Part shown: piece by piece, positions 6,543-12,901 of the stretch
Layout: every line of letters starts with the position of its first letter
How positions within the stretch are numbered: the stretch's first letter is position 1
From: a virus
Direction: 5' to 3' (one strand)
IMG/VR virus record: IMGVR_UViG_3300014501_000013
Location: 1-64,000 of that record
DNA length: 64,000 nt
Notes under the pieces: model-generated
Database searches by the model: none
Seen by the model: only the letters and a program-made list of their open reading frames with translations
What the model was told of the DNA's origin: nothing
Position numbers and translations under genes: made by a program

Positions 6543-7129
6543 TCTGGGCGCTCCTCGTTGCAGATTTTGTAAAGAAAACCGCTGGCCCGGTCCACGAAAT
6601 CAGTACTGTGGCCCGTATGGAATGCGGCAGCCGTCCTGCCCATGATTCCGGTGCCTGGATACAGGTCGATCAACTCGTCCCCCGACTGGAAGTTCAGCAG
6701 CTCGAGAATCCAGCGACAGACCTTTTCCGGTTTGGCCCCGACCAGCCCCTTTTTGAGCGTGATCGGCTCCACGATGAAATCCTTGGGGGTCGTCTGCTTT
6801 CCGTTCTTCTCGGGAATGATGGCCGCGTGGCCGTTCATAGGATTTCGCCCACCGTAGAAGATGACAGGCTCCCACGCATAGGCGGGCCGCACGTTGCGCT
6901 TGAACGCACAGAACGACTTGCACCACGCCCCAAGTCTCCAACCAGGAGGGCACATCGGCAGGATGATTGCCAGCGATGGAGTGCTGGCAGACAGTGCCCA
7001 ACCGTCCGGAAACTCAGCCATCAGCCGGTTTATCAGCTCGAGATGGTCAACCTCGGCACAGTTCGGGTCATGCGAGTAATGCCGCTTGGCCTGTCCGATG
7101 TACGGCGGATCAGCGTAGGCGAATCGCAT
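6539..7129 (-). CDS. DNA (probably adenine) methyltransferase, IS cargo
   Basis: A 196-aa protein from the ATG at 7129 (MRFAYADPPYIGQ). The catalytic DPPY motif is at residues 6-9, and the SAM-binding motif (DLYPGTGIMGRT) is near residue 168, an order typical of the beta group of amino-methyltransferases. Middle blocks such as PPGWRLGAWCKSF, YAWEPVIFYGG and KPEKVCRWI match small phage methyltransferases. The product would methylate DNA, plausibly protecting the element or phage from restriction. No cognate restriction endonuclease is seen. It is coupled to the basic peptide gene downstream. Confidence 0.85.
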   Translation of the reverse strand: MRFAYADPPYIGQAKRHYSHDPNCAEVDHLELINRLMAEFPDGWALSASTPSLAIILPMCPPGWRLGAWCKSFCAFKRNVRPAYAWEPVIFYGGRNPMNGHAAIIPEKNGKQTTPKDFIVEPITLKKGLVGAKPEKVCRWILELLNFQSGDELIDLYPGTGIMGRTAAAFHTGHSTDFVDRASGFLYKICNEERPE

Positions 7130-7130
7130 C

Positions 7131-7301
7131 TTACCAGTCCTTCCGCAAACCGGCCCAACGATCAGCATCGCGCTTACCACCAGAGGCGATGTGATGCAGA
7201 GCCGACAGGAGGATTCTCAGCATGTCCCACTCTCGGCCAACTAATGCAGCGGTCTGAGCGTCATCTAGGGCGCGTTGCGCGACGGCAGCGGGAGTGCTCA
7301 T
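7131..7301 (-). CDS. 56-aa hypothetical cargo protein of the IS
   Basis: MSTPAAVAQRALDDAQTAAL starts a 56-aa mostly helical protein ending GLRKDW. Its ATG overlaps the TGA of the CxxC cargo gene, and its TAA lies one base before the methyltransferase ATG. Not recognised; size and coupling resemble early phage genes. Confidence 0.65.
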   Translation of the reverse strand: MSTPAAVAQRALDDAQTAALVGREWDMLRILLSALHHIASGGKRDADRWAGLRKDW

Positions 7302-7450
7302 GCTGGCACCTTCTCGCGCTCCAGCCTTTCATGGCGCACCTTCAAATACAGATTGGCGGCGCATACTCCGCACTTGCATGGATATTCCGCAAGCCTACGC
7401 TGAGCCTCGGTCCAGTCTTCCTCTTGTTGTTTGGAAAAGAAGATCATCAT
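7298..7450 (-). CDS. 50-aa CxCxxC cargo protein of the IS
   Basis: A 50-aa protein with YPCKCGVC near residue 25 within a charged helical context (QQEEDWTEAQRRLAEY, then KVRHERLEREK). The ATG at 7450 overlaps the transposase stop (ATGA), and its own stop overlaps the next ATG. Probably metal-binding; function unknown. Confidence 0.65.
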   Translation of the reverse strand: MMIFFSKQQEEDWTEAQRRLAEYPCKCGVCAANLYLKVRHERLEREKVPA

Positions 7451-8382
7451 ACTGGCACCTTGGCAATGAGCCGAGCATATGTCAGGCGCTTGCCCACGAT
7501 GGCATCCACAAACGACGCCAGCCGTTCAAGGCTGTGGCGCTTTACGTTGCCCTCATTCAGCCTGAAAGTGAATTCGTCGATGTACCGCGAAAGGTGCTTG
7601 GGACTCGCATGATGGTAAACACCGTGAATCCCACGCTTCAGGACAGCCCAGACAGACTCGATAGAGTTCGTGGACACCGGACCTCTGGCGTACTCGCCAG
7701 CCGCGTGCGAGACGGCATCGTGCTTGAAGAACAGGCCGTCCAGGTCCGAGAAAACCATGTGGTCATCGGTGTACAGTTGCGACCCGACTTCGACGTTCGC
7801 GTGAATCTCACCGTGGATCGCATCCAGCGTCCGAAACTCCGTGACCTTAGCTCTGGTACGCCCACCGCGTTCCCGCATCCCCAGCACGGCAACCTTGCCG
7901 ACCGCGCCGCGTCCAGCATGGAGCTTTTTCGACTCGTGCTTATTACCCTCTTTGCCACCAAAGAACGCTTCGTCAATCTCCACAATGCCGCGCAACTTGT
8001 CGATGGAATCCGGGGCGCTGCAAGCCTCGCGGAGCCGACCGAGCATGAACCAAGCCGTCTTTTGGGTGACGCCGATCTCTTTCGCCAGTTGCAGGCTGGA
8101 GATTCCCTTACGGGCCGTTACCAGCAGATACATCGCATAGAGCCACTTATTCAGGGGGATCTTGGACCGCTCGAAGATCGTCCCGGTACGAATGGTGAAA
8201 TCAAAGTTGCAGGCGTTGCAATGGTAGAATCCGACGCGCTTAGTCCGGCTGATTCGGTCGCCCTTGCAGTCCGGGCAGACGGTCCCGTTCGGCCACAGCC
8301 GCGCCTCAAGGTACAGCCGCGCCGCTTCGTTGTCCGGGAACAACTCGAACAGTTTGAAAGTAGAGATTGTGCTCTTGCTCAT
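7447..8382 (-). CDS. IS1595-family (ISXO2-like) transposase
   Basis: A 311-aa protein, a normal length. An N-terminal zinc ribbon (CPDCKGDRIS near residue 36, CNACNFDF near 56) is followed by a helix-turn-helix (QLAKEIGVTQKTAWFMLGRL near 100-120) and an ISXO2-like DDE-type domain: VEIDEAFFGG near 134, LYTDDHMVF near 203, and the STNSIESVWAVLKRGIHG block near 238-255 that replaces the last acidic residue in this family with Asn/His. The domain is complete and the frame intact, so the element may be active. A TTGACA promoter sits at the inner edge of the right inverted repeat. Confidence 0.95.
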   Translation of the reverse strand: MSKSTISTFKLFELFPDNEAARLYLEARLWPNGTVCPDCKGDRISRTKRVGFYHCNACNFDFTIRTGTIFERSKIPLNKWLYAMYLLVTARKGISSLQLAKEIGVTQKTAWFMLGRLREACSAPDSIDKLRGIVEIDEAFFGGKEGNKHESKKLHAGRGAVGKVAVLGMRERGGRTRAKVTEFRTLDAIHGEIHANVEVGSQLYTDDHMVFSDLDGLFFKHDAVSHAAGEYARGPVSTNSIESVWAVLKRGIHGVYHHASPKHLSRYIDEFTFRLNEGNVKRHSLERLASFVDAIVGKRLTYARLIAKVPV

Positions 8383-8388
8383 GTTTCA

Positions 8389-8417
8389 ATGATACCTGAG
8401 TACAGAGCAGTTGTCAA
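8389..8417 (-). promoter_or_regulatory. Transposase promoter overlapping the right IR
   Basis: Minus strand: TTGACA (8417-8412) with a 17-base spacer to TATCAT (8394-8389), then exactly 6 bases to the transposase ATG. The -35 starts within the last bases of the inverted repeat, so transposase bound at the end could repress it. No Shine-Dalgarno fits between -10 and ATG, implying a leaderless mRNA. Confidence 0.7.
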
Positions 8418-8440
8418 CTATACTCATGTATATAATTCCC
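8416..8440 (-). repeat. Right terminal inverted repeat of the IS
   Basis: 25 bp, the exact reverse complement of 6394-6418. An ATG and TATAAT lie within it on the plus strand, pointing outward toward the truncated toxin gene at 8462. Confidence 0.92.
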
Positions 8441-8461
8441 ATATATTTTTATCATACAATC

Positions 8462-8644
8462 ATGACTGAATGGACCTTCATGGACTTCCTGGATGGGCGG
8501 GGAACGAATCCGATCCGGGACTGGCTGAAGGACGTCCGACAAGTCCCGCTAAAAGCAAAGGCCAAAATAGACCGGATACAGTTAGGTAGTGTCCTACTGT
8601 TAGGACATTACCGGTGTTACTTGACTGGCGATTCGATACTGTAG
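8462..8644 (+). pseudogene. Truncated HigB/Gp49-type (RelE-like) toxin
   Basis: The first 38 residues (MTEWTFMDFLDGRGTNPI, then RDWLKDVRQVPLKAKAKIDR) match the N-terminus of phage-derived Gp49/HigB-like ribonuclease toxins: strand, FLDGRGxNPIxxWL, then the KAKAKI helix. Resemblance ends near 8580, and the frame closes after 60 aa, missing the beta-sheet with the catalytic residues. A 7-bp hairpin (8590-8607) and a tRNA remnant follow. No antitoxin gene is nearby. It is probably inactive and marks a recombination breakpoint just outside the IS. Confidence 0.65.
8590..8607. repeat. Small perfect hairpin at the toxin breakpoint
   Basis: TGTCCTA (8590-8596) and TAGGACA (8601-8607) form a 7-bp perfect inverted repeat with a 4-nt loop, exactly where the toxin homology stops. 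It may be a recombination or regulatory site. Confidence 0.5.
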
Positions 8645-8684
8645 TACAGTGACAAGTAGAGCCTCCTAAGCAAGGGCTTATGGG

Positions 8685-8752
8685 TGGTGGAGCTGGAGGG
8701 AATCGAACCCTCGCGGCGACCAGGTGGGTAACCAGTACCGCACACCAGCTCA
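8685..8752 (-). tRNA. tRNA remnant (intact 3' half, degenerate 5' half)
   Basis: On the minus strand an intact T-arm (GAGGG, loop TTCGATT, CCCTC), a 3' acceptor strand CAGCTCC, discriminator A and CCA are present. A partial 5' acceptor match GAGCTG (8751-8746) lies 68 bases from the 3' end, which is about 8 bases too short, and I cannot build a normal D-arm or a 5-bp anticodon stem. I read it as a tRNA pseudogene or as the tRNA 3' fragment of a phage attachment site rather than a working tRNA. No integrase gene is nearby. Confidence 0.6.
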
Positions 8753-8835
8753 ACCCCCGGAAATCAGTTCAGAGAACGTCGCACCCTTGCTGCTACGACC
8801 GAGATGTTATGCTTTAGGTGCTGGAGGAAAGCGCT

Positions 8836-9027
8836 ATGCAATGGGAAGTCGGGGAGTCAGCAACTCATCCTGGGTATTGGTCTGCCGAGGCTGTCGATTA
8901 TGCCAGCGAAGGCGAAATTTACGTTGTTCTGTTTCTGTGTCCAGACTCTAGGAAAATGGCGGAAGAGTATGTCGCACTGAAGGACGCGCATTCTTCCGCC
9001 ACGGATAGGGTCCTGGCGTCTGCCTAG
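8836..9027 (+). CDS. Small rightward hypothetical protein
   Basis: A 63-aa protein with a strong GGAGGA Shine-Dalgarno 7-8 bases before the ATG at 8836. Sequence blocks: WEVGESATHPGYWSAEAVDY, EGEIYVVLFL, then a helix KMAEEYVALKD. It may be a small alpha/beta fold with alternating strands. Not recognised. It is an isolated plus-strand gene between leftward operons and just beyond the tRNA remnant, so it may have arrived with that junction. Confidence 0.65.
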   Translation: MQWEVGESATHPGYWSAEAVDYASEGEIYVVLFLCPDSRKMAEEYVALKDAHSSATDRVLASA

Positions 9028-9076
9028 TTAGACTCGCGGCGCGGTTCAAGTGGAAAATGCAAGCGCGGCGAAAAGT

Positions 9077-10003
9077 CTACGGGTATCTCCACCGCTCTGG
9101 GGGGATGTGTCTATATTTTCTGGCCAGGTTTCGATTTAACTTCGCGTAATGTAGCGTCCGATGGCGCTTACAGCGGGTCCCGTAGCCATCCTTGCAAAGT
9201 TTGTGCTTGATCTTGAACACAGGTTTATTACATCCGTCCTCGATGCAAATCTTAAGTGCGTGACACCCACTCCCACGTTTGCGCAATGGGATGCCGCATT
9301 TTTTCAGGCGTGCCTGAACGGTTTTGTAGTTGATGCCGAGTTTCTTTGCGATTCGCGGCGTACCCCATCCAAGATCCACGTACAGGTGGTGCAGTTCCTC
9401 CTTCGTGGTCTTGGTTTTTTCGGCCCAACGGCGATCACGGAAAAACTTAGTGAGACAAGTCCGAGAACAAAAACGCCCGGTTCTTCTTGCAGTTTTCGGA
9501 GAAGCAGGAACAAGTTGGCCCAGCAATTGCGGTCTGCCTATATAGCAAATTTCAAAGTCTTCTTCCGACCAAAACTTAGGAGAAATTTTTGGTAAGAAAC
9601 TCAGTCGTTTCTCTTGGGCGGTGGTTAGTTTCTTTTTGGGCACATAGTGCTTCCAATAAAACTTCTGACTACAACATTCGCATACCGCTTTTTGTTTCTC
9701 ATGTACTGGTGGCCTCCCGATTCTAGTTCTACGCCGCGGGGCGAGCCCTGGCTTTATCCAAACATCCCCGAACGTCGTGGTGGTTCCTTCGGCCCGGTTT
9801 AGCGGAGCATCGAGCGAGAGCTGAAACTGCGCCATCGGGTATTTTCTTTTGAGCGCGGGGAGATGCTTACGGATACCGGCACGCATGTTGGTAGCATCAA
9901 TCTCGCCATCAAGAACCAGTACGGCCACATCCTGAATGATCTCCTCAGCCAGGTCGGGCGGAAGGCTCGGAAGTGCCGCTTTGATCTGGTCAAGAAGCTC
10001 CAT
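9077..10003 (-). CDS. Sigma-like/HTH DNA-binding protein with zinc motif
   Basis: A 308-aa protein. Residues 1-60 (LPPDLAEEIIQDVAVLVLDG) resemble the helical core of sigma-70 region 2, as in small ECF-like phage proteins. A middle part has Cys pairs (VCECCSQKFYW, then FCSRTCLTKFFRDRR) that probably bind zinc. Residues around 205-240 (HHLYVDLGWGTPRIAKKLGI, then YKTVQARLKKCGIPLRKRG) are a clear helix-turn-helix of the type found in phage regulators and HNH-associated DNA-binding domains. The basic C-terminus has four more Cys. Likely a transcription factor, perhaps a late-gene switch; I could not assign a named family. GAGG precedes the ATG. Confidence 0.65.
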   Translation of the reverse strand: MELLDQIKAALPSLPPDLAEEIIQDVAVLVLDGEIDATNMRAGIRKHLPALKRKYPMAQFQLSLDAPLNRAEGTTTTFGDVWIKPGLAPRRRTRIGRPPVHEKQKAVCECCSQKFYWKHYVPKKKLTTAQEKRLSFLPKISPKFWSEEDFEICYIGRPQLLGQLVPASPKTARRTGRFCSRTCLTKFFRDRRWAEKTKTTKEELHHLYVDLGWGTPRIAKKLGINYKTVQARLKKCGIPLRKRGSGCHALKICIEDGCNKPVFKIKHKLCKDGYGTRCKRHRTLHYAKLNRNLARKYRHIPPERWRYP

Positions 10004-10009
10004 TTCGCC

Positions 10010-10108
10010 TCACTCCCACACGCTCGGCGTTCTCCGGCCAGCACCCCGGATGAATAGCGCGACCAGCGCTGGTCCAACGATGCACAGGCCGAGCAGGAGG
10101 GCAGTCAT
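10010..10108 (-). CDS. 32-aa membrane peptide
   Basis: MTALLLGLCIVGPALVALFI is a transmembrane helix followed by a short basic tail (RGAGRRTPSVWE). The ATG overlaps the upstream TGA (ATGA). Too short for a confident call beyond a membrane micropeptide. Confidence 0.5.
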   Translation of the reverse strand: MTALLLGLCIVGPALVALFIRGAGRRTPSVWE

Positions 10109-10278
10109 CGGCGGTCGCGCTCCATATCGCTTTCCTCGTCCCGCTCGCGCTCGATAGCTTCCGCCAGTTTGCGCTTTAGTTCCGTACAGGCGGCACAATA
10201 GGCGGTGTGTGAAACCCGAATATGCTCGTCTAGCCGGCGCTCCAACTCGCGGCGATCTGGCGGGGCGTGGCGATTCAC
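10105..10278 (-). CDS. 57-aa charged helical protein (GTG start)
   Basis: The GTG at 10278 overlaps the TGA of the membrane protein upstream (GTGA). Blocks: DRRELERRLDEHIRVSHTAY, CAAC, ELKRKLAEAIERERDEE. The long amphipathic helix with one Cys pair suggests a coiled coil. Function unknown. It is coupled to the 32-aa membrane peptide below. Confidence 0.55.
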   Translation of the reverse strand: MNRHAPPDRRELERRLDEHIRVSHTAYCAACTELKRKLAEAIERERDEESDMERDRR

Positions 10279-10454
10279 GACGGCCTCTCTGGTAATCTGA
10301 CGCGCTGCCGTATCAATGGCAACCGGCGTAGCGCTTCGCGCTCGGCTTTCTCGCGTTCGGCTGAGGCGCGCAGCATCCGGGAATAGCCGATGGAGCAAAT
10401 AATCCAAACGGCACCGACACCGAGTAGGACGAGCAGGCGGTCAAGGTCGATCAT
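10275..10454 (-). CDS. 59-aa single-pass membrane protein
   Basis: MIDLDRLLVLLGVGAVWIIC begins with a transmembrane segment (about residues 7-25), followed by a charged tail rich in Arg and Glu (SAEREKAEREALRRLP). Coupled by ATGA to the paralogous protein upstream and by GTGA downstream. A charged cytoplasmic tail behind one membrane segment is common in small phage holin- or spanin-like and host-targeting proteins; not assignable further. Confidence 0.6.
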   Translation of the reverse strand: MIDLDRLLVLLGVGAVWIICSIGYSRMLRASAEREKAEREALRRLPLIRQRVRLPERPS

Positions 10455-10681
10455 GATGCAGTTTCCTCCTTCATTGGCATGGTCGTAAGGCGATCTGCGT
10501 CCCGAATGGCTTCCTGGGCTTGGCGGTAGAACTTGGCGGGAATCCACTCGCCCGGAGTTGTCATTGCATTAGCCATAACATTCCTCAGCGCCGCGAGCAG
10601 TGCGCCGTGGCTCGAGCGCAGGGCTTCGAGATCGGCCTGGGTTCGAAGCACCAGATTTAGCGCGGCTGGGTCACTGGTCAT
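10451..10681 (-). CDS. Small helical protein, paralogue of the next upstream gene
   Basis: A 76-aa protein. The block LEALRSSHGALLAALRNVM and the ending QAQEAIRDADRL align with LEALRKNHGQLLRCLRTIL and WAREAIRDGEKI of the adjacent gene 10678-10923, so the two are a tandem duplication. Both look like helical hairpins. Coupled by ATGA on both sides. Not recognised as a family. Confidence 0.65.
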   Translation of the reverse strand: MTSDPAALNLVLRTQADLEALRSSHGALLAALRNVMANAMTTPGEWIPAKFYRQAQEAIRDADRLTTMPMKEETAS

Positions 10682-10923
10682 GATATTTTCTCCCCGTCTC
10701 TAATCGCCTCGCGGGCCCAGTGCTCTAAGTCCGGGTCTAACCAGTCGCGTTTCAGCGGCAGATCGGCCAAGATCGTCCGGAGGCATCTCAGCAATTGGCC
10801 GTGGTTTTTCCGGAGGGCTTCGAGCCTGTCGGCATACGCCCGCGGCACGAACCGCGTGGGATGTTCGGAGCAGCTCAGGTTCACCTCGAAGCCTTGGTTG
10901 CAAATACACTGGTTGTCGCTCAT
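10678..10923 (-). CDS. Small helical protein with an N-terminal Cys cluster
   Basis: An 81-aa protein. The N-terminus MSDNQCICNQGFEVNLSC carries three Cys residues followed by His (SEHPTRF), a possible metal site missing from its paralogue. The rest matches the paralogue downstream. The ATG overlaps the stop of the upstream gene. Confidence 0.65.
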   Translation of the reverse strand: MSDNQCICNQGFEVNLSCSEHPTRFVPRAYADRLEALRKNHGQLLRCLRTILADLPLKRDWLDPDLEHWAREAIRDGEKIS

Positions 10924-11108
10924 AGAGAGATCTCCCGCGGAGTGGGTCGAATCCGTAACTCAGCGCTCGGTTCAAGTTCCTGGCAAACCGCAAGATATTC
11001 CCGGTCGGACATCCCGTCGTCGCCGGTTTTGATGCACTGCTCGCTGAAGTATGTCCAATGGCCGTTGACTTTTTGTTGAATAACGGTGGTCCAAATCAGT
11101 TGGGTCAT
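10920..11108 (-). CDS. 62-aa hypothetical protein
   Basis: MTQLIWTTVIQQKVNGHWTY starts with an amphipathic strand pair, then YLAVCQELEPSAELRIRPT. Coupled by ATGA to its neighbours on both sides. Not recognised. Size and coupling are those of an early phage operon member. Confidence 0.6.
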   Translation of the reverse strand: MTQLIWTTVIQQKVNGHWTYFSEQCIKTGDDGMSDREYLAVCQELEPSAELRIRPTPREISL

Positions 11109-11362
11109 TGTGGAATCCTCGCAGTCTCCAGCGCTCCACTAAGGTCAATCGTGTGCGTGGGGTCTTCTTGGTTGATGTCGGCCCACACGCGGAGTATTAG
11201 CTTGCCGTCATAATGCTCCAAGTAAATCAACTCGCCTTGGCCGTTCGGTGAATGAAAGTCGCCGTGCCCATCTACTCGGATAATGAGCGTCTGTCCATCG
11301 GCGATAACTTCGCCGTCATGCTTCTCGTGCGTGTCGAAGTCGGTCAGAGTAAAGTGGGTCAT
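11105..11362 (-). CDS. 85-aa beta-rich hypothetical protein
   Basis: Starts MTHFTLTDFDTHEKHDGEVI at 11362; the longer frame to 11401 would overlap the small upstream gene. Alternating strands (TLIIRVDGHGDF, GELIYLEHYDGKLILRVWAD) suggest a compact beta sandwich. The ATG is preceded by GGGAGGTACTGAC, so ribosomes finishing the 26-aa gene could reinitiate here. Function unknown. Confidence 0.6.
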   Translation of the reverse strand: MTHFTLTDFDTHEKHDGEVIADGQTLIIRVDGHGDFHSPNGQGELIYLEHYDGKLILRVWADINQEDPTHTIDLSGALETARIPQ

Positions 11363-11363
11363 G

Positions 11364-11444
11364 TCAGTACCTCCCCGAATCGCGATAATCCACCAGCACA
11401 TCCATTGCGGCTATGTGAGCGATCTTGTAAGTCATCGTGAGCAT
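11364..11444 (-). CDS. 26-aa leader-like peptide
   Basis: MLTMTYKIAHIAAMDVLVDY, with a strong GGAGG five bases before its ATG and a stop one base before the ATG of the next gene. It may be a true micropeptide or a translational leader. Short, so confidence is limited. Confidence 0.4.
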   Translation of the reverse strand: MLTMTYKIAHIAAMDVLVDYRDSGRY

Positions 11445-11478
11445 ATCGACCTCCGCACACAGAATAGTTCAATAAGCG

Positions 11479-11628
11479 CTAACTGTCAATAGTTTTCTTT
11501 AGCTTTCGTGCCACCAATGCAAGCTGTTGAATCTCAAGCCTACGTTCCACCGTCATGCGTGCGAATCCCTTTGGGACCTTGGCTTTACCGCCCCGCCTGC
11601 CGAGAGACACCGCGGCCCGGTTCTTCAT
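11479..11628 (-). CDS. 49-aa basic protein, RRGGKA type
   Basis: MKNRAAVSLGRRGGKAKVPK then MTVERRLEIQQLALVARKL. It matches a widespread small basic protein type (LGRRGGKARAxxLTPEERxEIAxxA) found in phages and genomes. Function unknown; the basic N-terminus and helix suggest nucleic-acid binding. The ATG overlaps the stop of the HNH gene upstream (ATGA). I used the internal ATG because the extended frame lies inside that gene. Confidence 0.65.
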   Translation of the reverse strand: MKNRAAVSLGRRGGKAKVPKGFARMTVERRLEIQQLALVARKLKKTIDS

Positions 11629-12026
11629 GCGGCGCTCCTGCGAGTGTATTTCTTGCGCCTGTTTTTGGCTTGCTCTGCCAAGGTGGACCATTTGCAATTT
11701 CCCGGTTCGTAGTTGCCATCGTTGTTGATTCGGTCCAGCGTCAACCCTGAGGGTCGATCCCCCATGTCCGATCTAAAGTTCTGGAAATTGTCCCAACGGG
11801 CGCAAACCGAAATGCCTCTTCCGCCATAAAGATAGTACGCGTGATATGTGGGGCTATTACACCGCTGTCGCATCGCCGTCCAGCTGGCGTAGGCCCCCTC
11901 CATAGGAGATTTTGAATCGACGCGTGAATGGGCCGATCTCTTGTGGACTAACCAATCGCGGTGGGAATCCAAGTGGAGTCCACACTCAAGGCACGTGCGA
12001 CGCTTTGGGTAACTTCGTCCAGGCAT
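11625..12026 (-). CDS. HNH endonuclease-like protein
   Basis: A 133-aa protein. The N-terminal zinc-finger-like part is CLECGLHLDSHRDWLVHKRS (residues 12-31, C2H2-like). The central and C-terminal blocks YASWTAMRQRCNSPTYHAYY, YGGRGISVCARW, LTLDRINNDGNYEPGNCKW match the small phage HNH/AP2-associated endonucleases whose N-x3-Y-x2-G-N-C-x-W ending is the metal/DNA site. Likely a mobile or packaging-associated nuclease. It opens the operon: a promoter ends 6 bases before its ATG with no Shine-Dalgarno. Confidence 0.8.
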   Translation of the reverse strand: MPGRSYPKRRTCLECGLHLDSHRDWLVHKRSAHSRVDSKSPMEGAYASWTAMRQRCNSPTYHAYYLYGGRGISVCARWDNFQNFRSDMGDRPSGLTLDRINNDGNYEPGNCKWSTLAEQAKNRRKKYTRRSAA

Positions 12027-12032
12027 GGATGT

Positions 12033-12061
12033 ATTATAAGCGCTTATTGATACTAATTCAA
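12033..12061 (-). promoter_or_regulatory. Leftward promoter TTGAAT-17-TATAAT with palindrome
   Basis: Minus strand: TTGAAT (12061-12056), 17-base spacer, TATAAT (12038-12033), then 6 bases to the HNH-gene ATG. A 12-bp perfect palindrome, ATAAGCGCTTAT (12036-12047), straddles the -10 and spacer and could be an operator. The geometry implies a leaderless transcript. Confidence 0.7.
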
Positions 12062-12576
12062 CTTGTTTCGCAACTGCTTGATTTTAATGCTTGACGCGCG
12101 GAGGAATCTGTGTATACCATTAGCTTCAACGGGTAGCTCATCCGTGCATTCCTGCGCACACCAGCGCCGAGCATTCCATTAGTGTCTCAAGCCGCTACGA
12201 TTCAGCTACGAAGCGCATCCGGCAAGCATCTACTTGACCCTGCATGCGACCTCGCCTGGTTACTCAGAAACGCTGGACACTTTCATTTCAAGCACAACAA
12301 ACGCGGCAACATAACGTCCGCGCGTCCGAAGAATCGTATGTCACTAGCGGCGCTGACACGCGCCGGCGAGTCATTCATTCAACCGCTTGCTAATGGCCGT
12401 GTTTGGAGCTTGAGGGGTACTCCTGGCGCCGTCGGTGCCCCTGTGATCGCGTAGCACTTATGCCCACGCGTCTTAGCTCGGCTCAGCGGCATCACGCCAC
12501 ACGCGCAGCGCTCAACCTCGAGCCGCGGCCCGGCCAGCTCCAGCGCGGCGACCGCCCCAGTTGGGCTTACGCGGGG
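12062..12576. other. Region without a convincing gene; possible plus promoter
   Basis: TTGACG (12091-12096), a 16-base spacer and TATACC (12113-12118) form a possible plus-strand promoter. The plus frame 12182-12454 (GTG start, 90 aa) is open but has no ribosome site and no family likeness, so I do not call it. The stretch could encode a structured RNA. Tail-to-tail with the leftward gene ending at 12577. Confidence 0.35.
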
Positions 12577-12702
12577 TCAAAATAATGGGTCGCATTTATG
12601 CGCAAGCATCTCGCGGCTGGTCAGCTTCGCGCCACACTTCGGACATGGTCGAATGATCGGCGGCCGCCCGACGGGTTTCTTGACCGTTAGTGTGTCGGTC
12701 AT
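12577..12702 (-). CDS. 41-aa zinc-finger-like protein
   Basis: MTDTLTVKKPVGRPPIIRPC, then PKCGAKLTSREMLAHKC. It has an AT-hook-like GRPP motif next to a C-x2-C...H-x-C zinc site, so it probably contacts DNA. The ATG overlaps the upstream stop (ATGA). Common in phages as a tiny GRPP/zinc protein. Confidence 0.65.
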   Translation of the reverse strand: MTDTLTVKKPVGRPPIIRPCPKCGAKLTSREMLAHKCDPLF

Positions 12703-12899
12703 ATAGCAACCCCTTCGGCCCGTGCACGCGCTAAGACCGCACGCATTTTCAAGCGGGCGTCGTCGGCAAACGGAAAGCATTGAGCGCAGGTTTCTGCCGA
12801 ATCTTCCAGGTCGCATTCGTCGCACTTGTTACGAAAGTCGTCCAGCAGGTCATACGCACTCAACGCTTTGAGAGCTTGCGATAACAGAGGTTCTTCCAT
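12699..12899 (-). CDS. 66-aa Cys-rich helical protein
   Basis: Blocks LKALSAYDLLDDFRNKCDEC, DLEDSAETCAQC, FPFADDARLKMRAVLARARA. Two Cys pairs give a probable zinc site between two helices. Coupled to the 41-aa gene by ATGA. Function unknown. Confidence 0.6.
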   Translation of the reverse strand: MEEPLLSQALKALSAYDLLDDFRNKCDECDLEDSAETCAQCFPFADDARLKMRAVLARARAEGVAI

Positions 12900-12901
12900 G
12901 A

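Larger units (their letters stand above)
6394..8440 (-). mobile_element. IS1595/ISXO2-type element with four cargo genes
   Basis: A 2,047-bp element bounded by perfect 25-bp inverted repeats (6394-6418 and 8416-8440) that begin GGGAATTATATACATG. The flanks are AT-rich octamers ATATTTTT (6386-6393) and ATATATTT (8441-8448), matching at 7 of 8 positions, consistent with the 8-bp target duplication of this family. Inside, all on the minus strand, are the transposase and four small genes joined by ATGA overlaps or close spacing: a CxxC protein, a 56-aa protein, a DNA methyltransferase and a 41-aa basic peptide. Some IS1595-family elements are known to carry passenger genes. A second, divergent end of the same type lies at 63889. 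Confidence 0.9.

Noticed and set aside
6371-7612. 413-aa plus-strand open frame, and a 391-aa one at 7294-8469
   Set aside because: Both are antisense to the transposase, methyltransferase and cargo genes, which have clear family motifs; they arise from GC-rich codon bias.
8478-8753. 91-aa minus frame
   Set aside because: It is the translation of the tRNA remnant and the antisense of the truncated toxin.
8685-8760. Complete tRNA gene
   Set aside because: T-arm and 3' acceptor are perfect, but the D-arm cannot be formed, the anticodon stem has only three pairs and the length is about 8 bases short.
12182-12454. 90-aa plus frame with GTG start
   Set aside because: No ribosome site, no recognisable composition of a phage protein; the nearby promoter-like sequence could serve an RNA instead.
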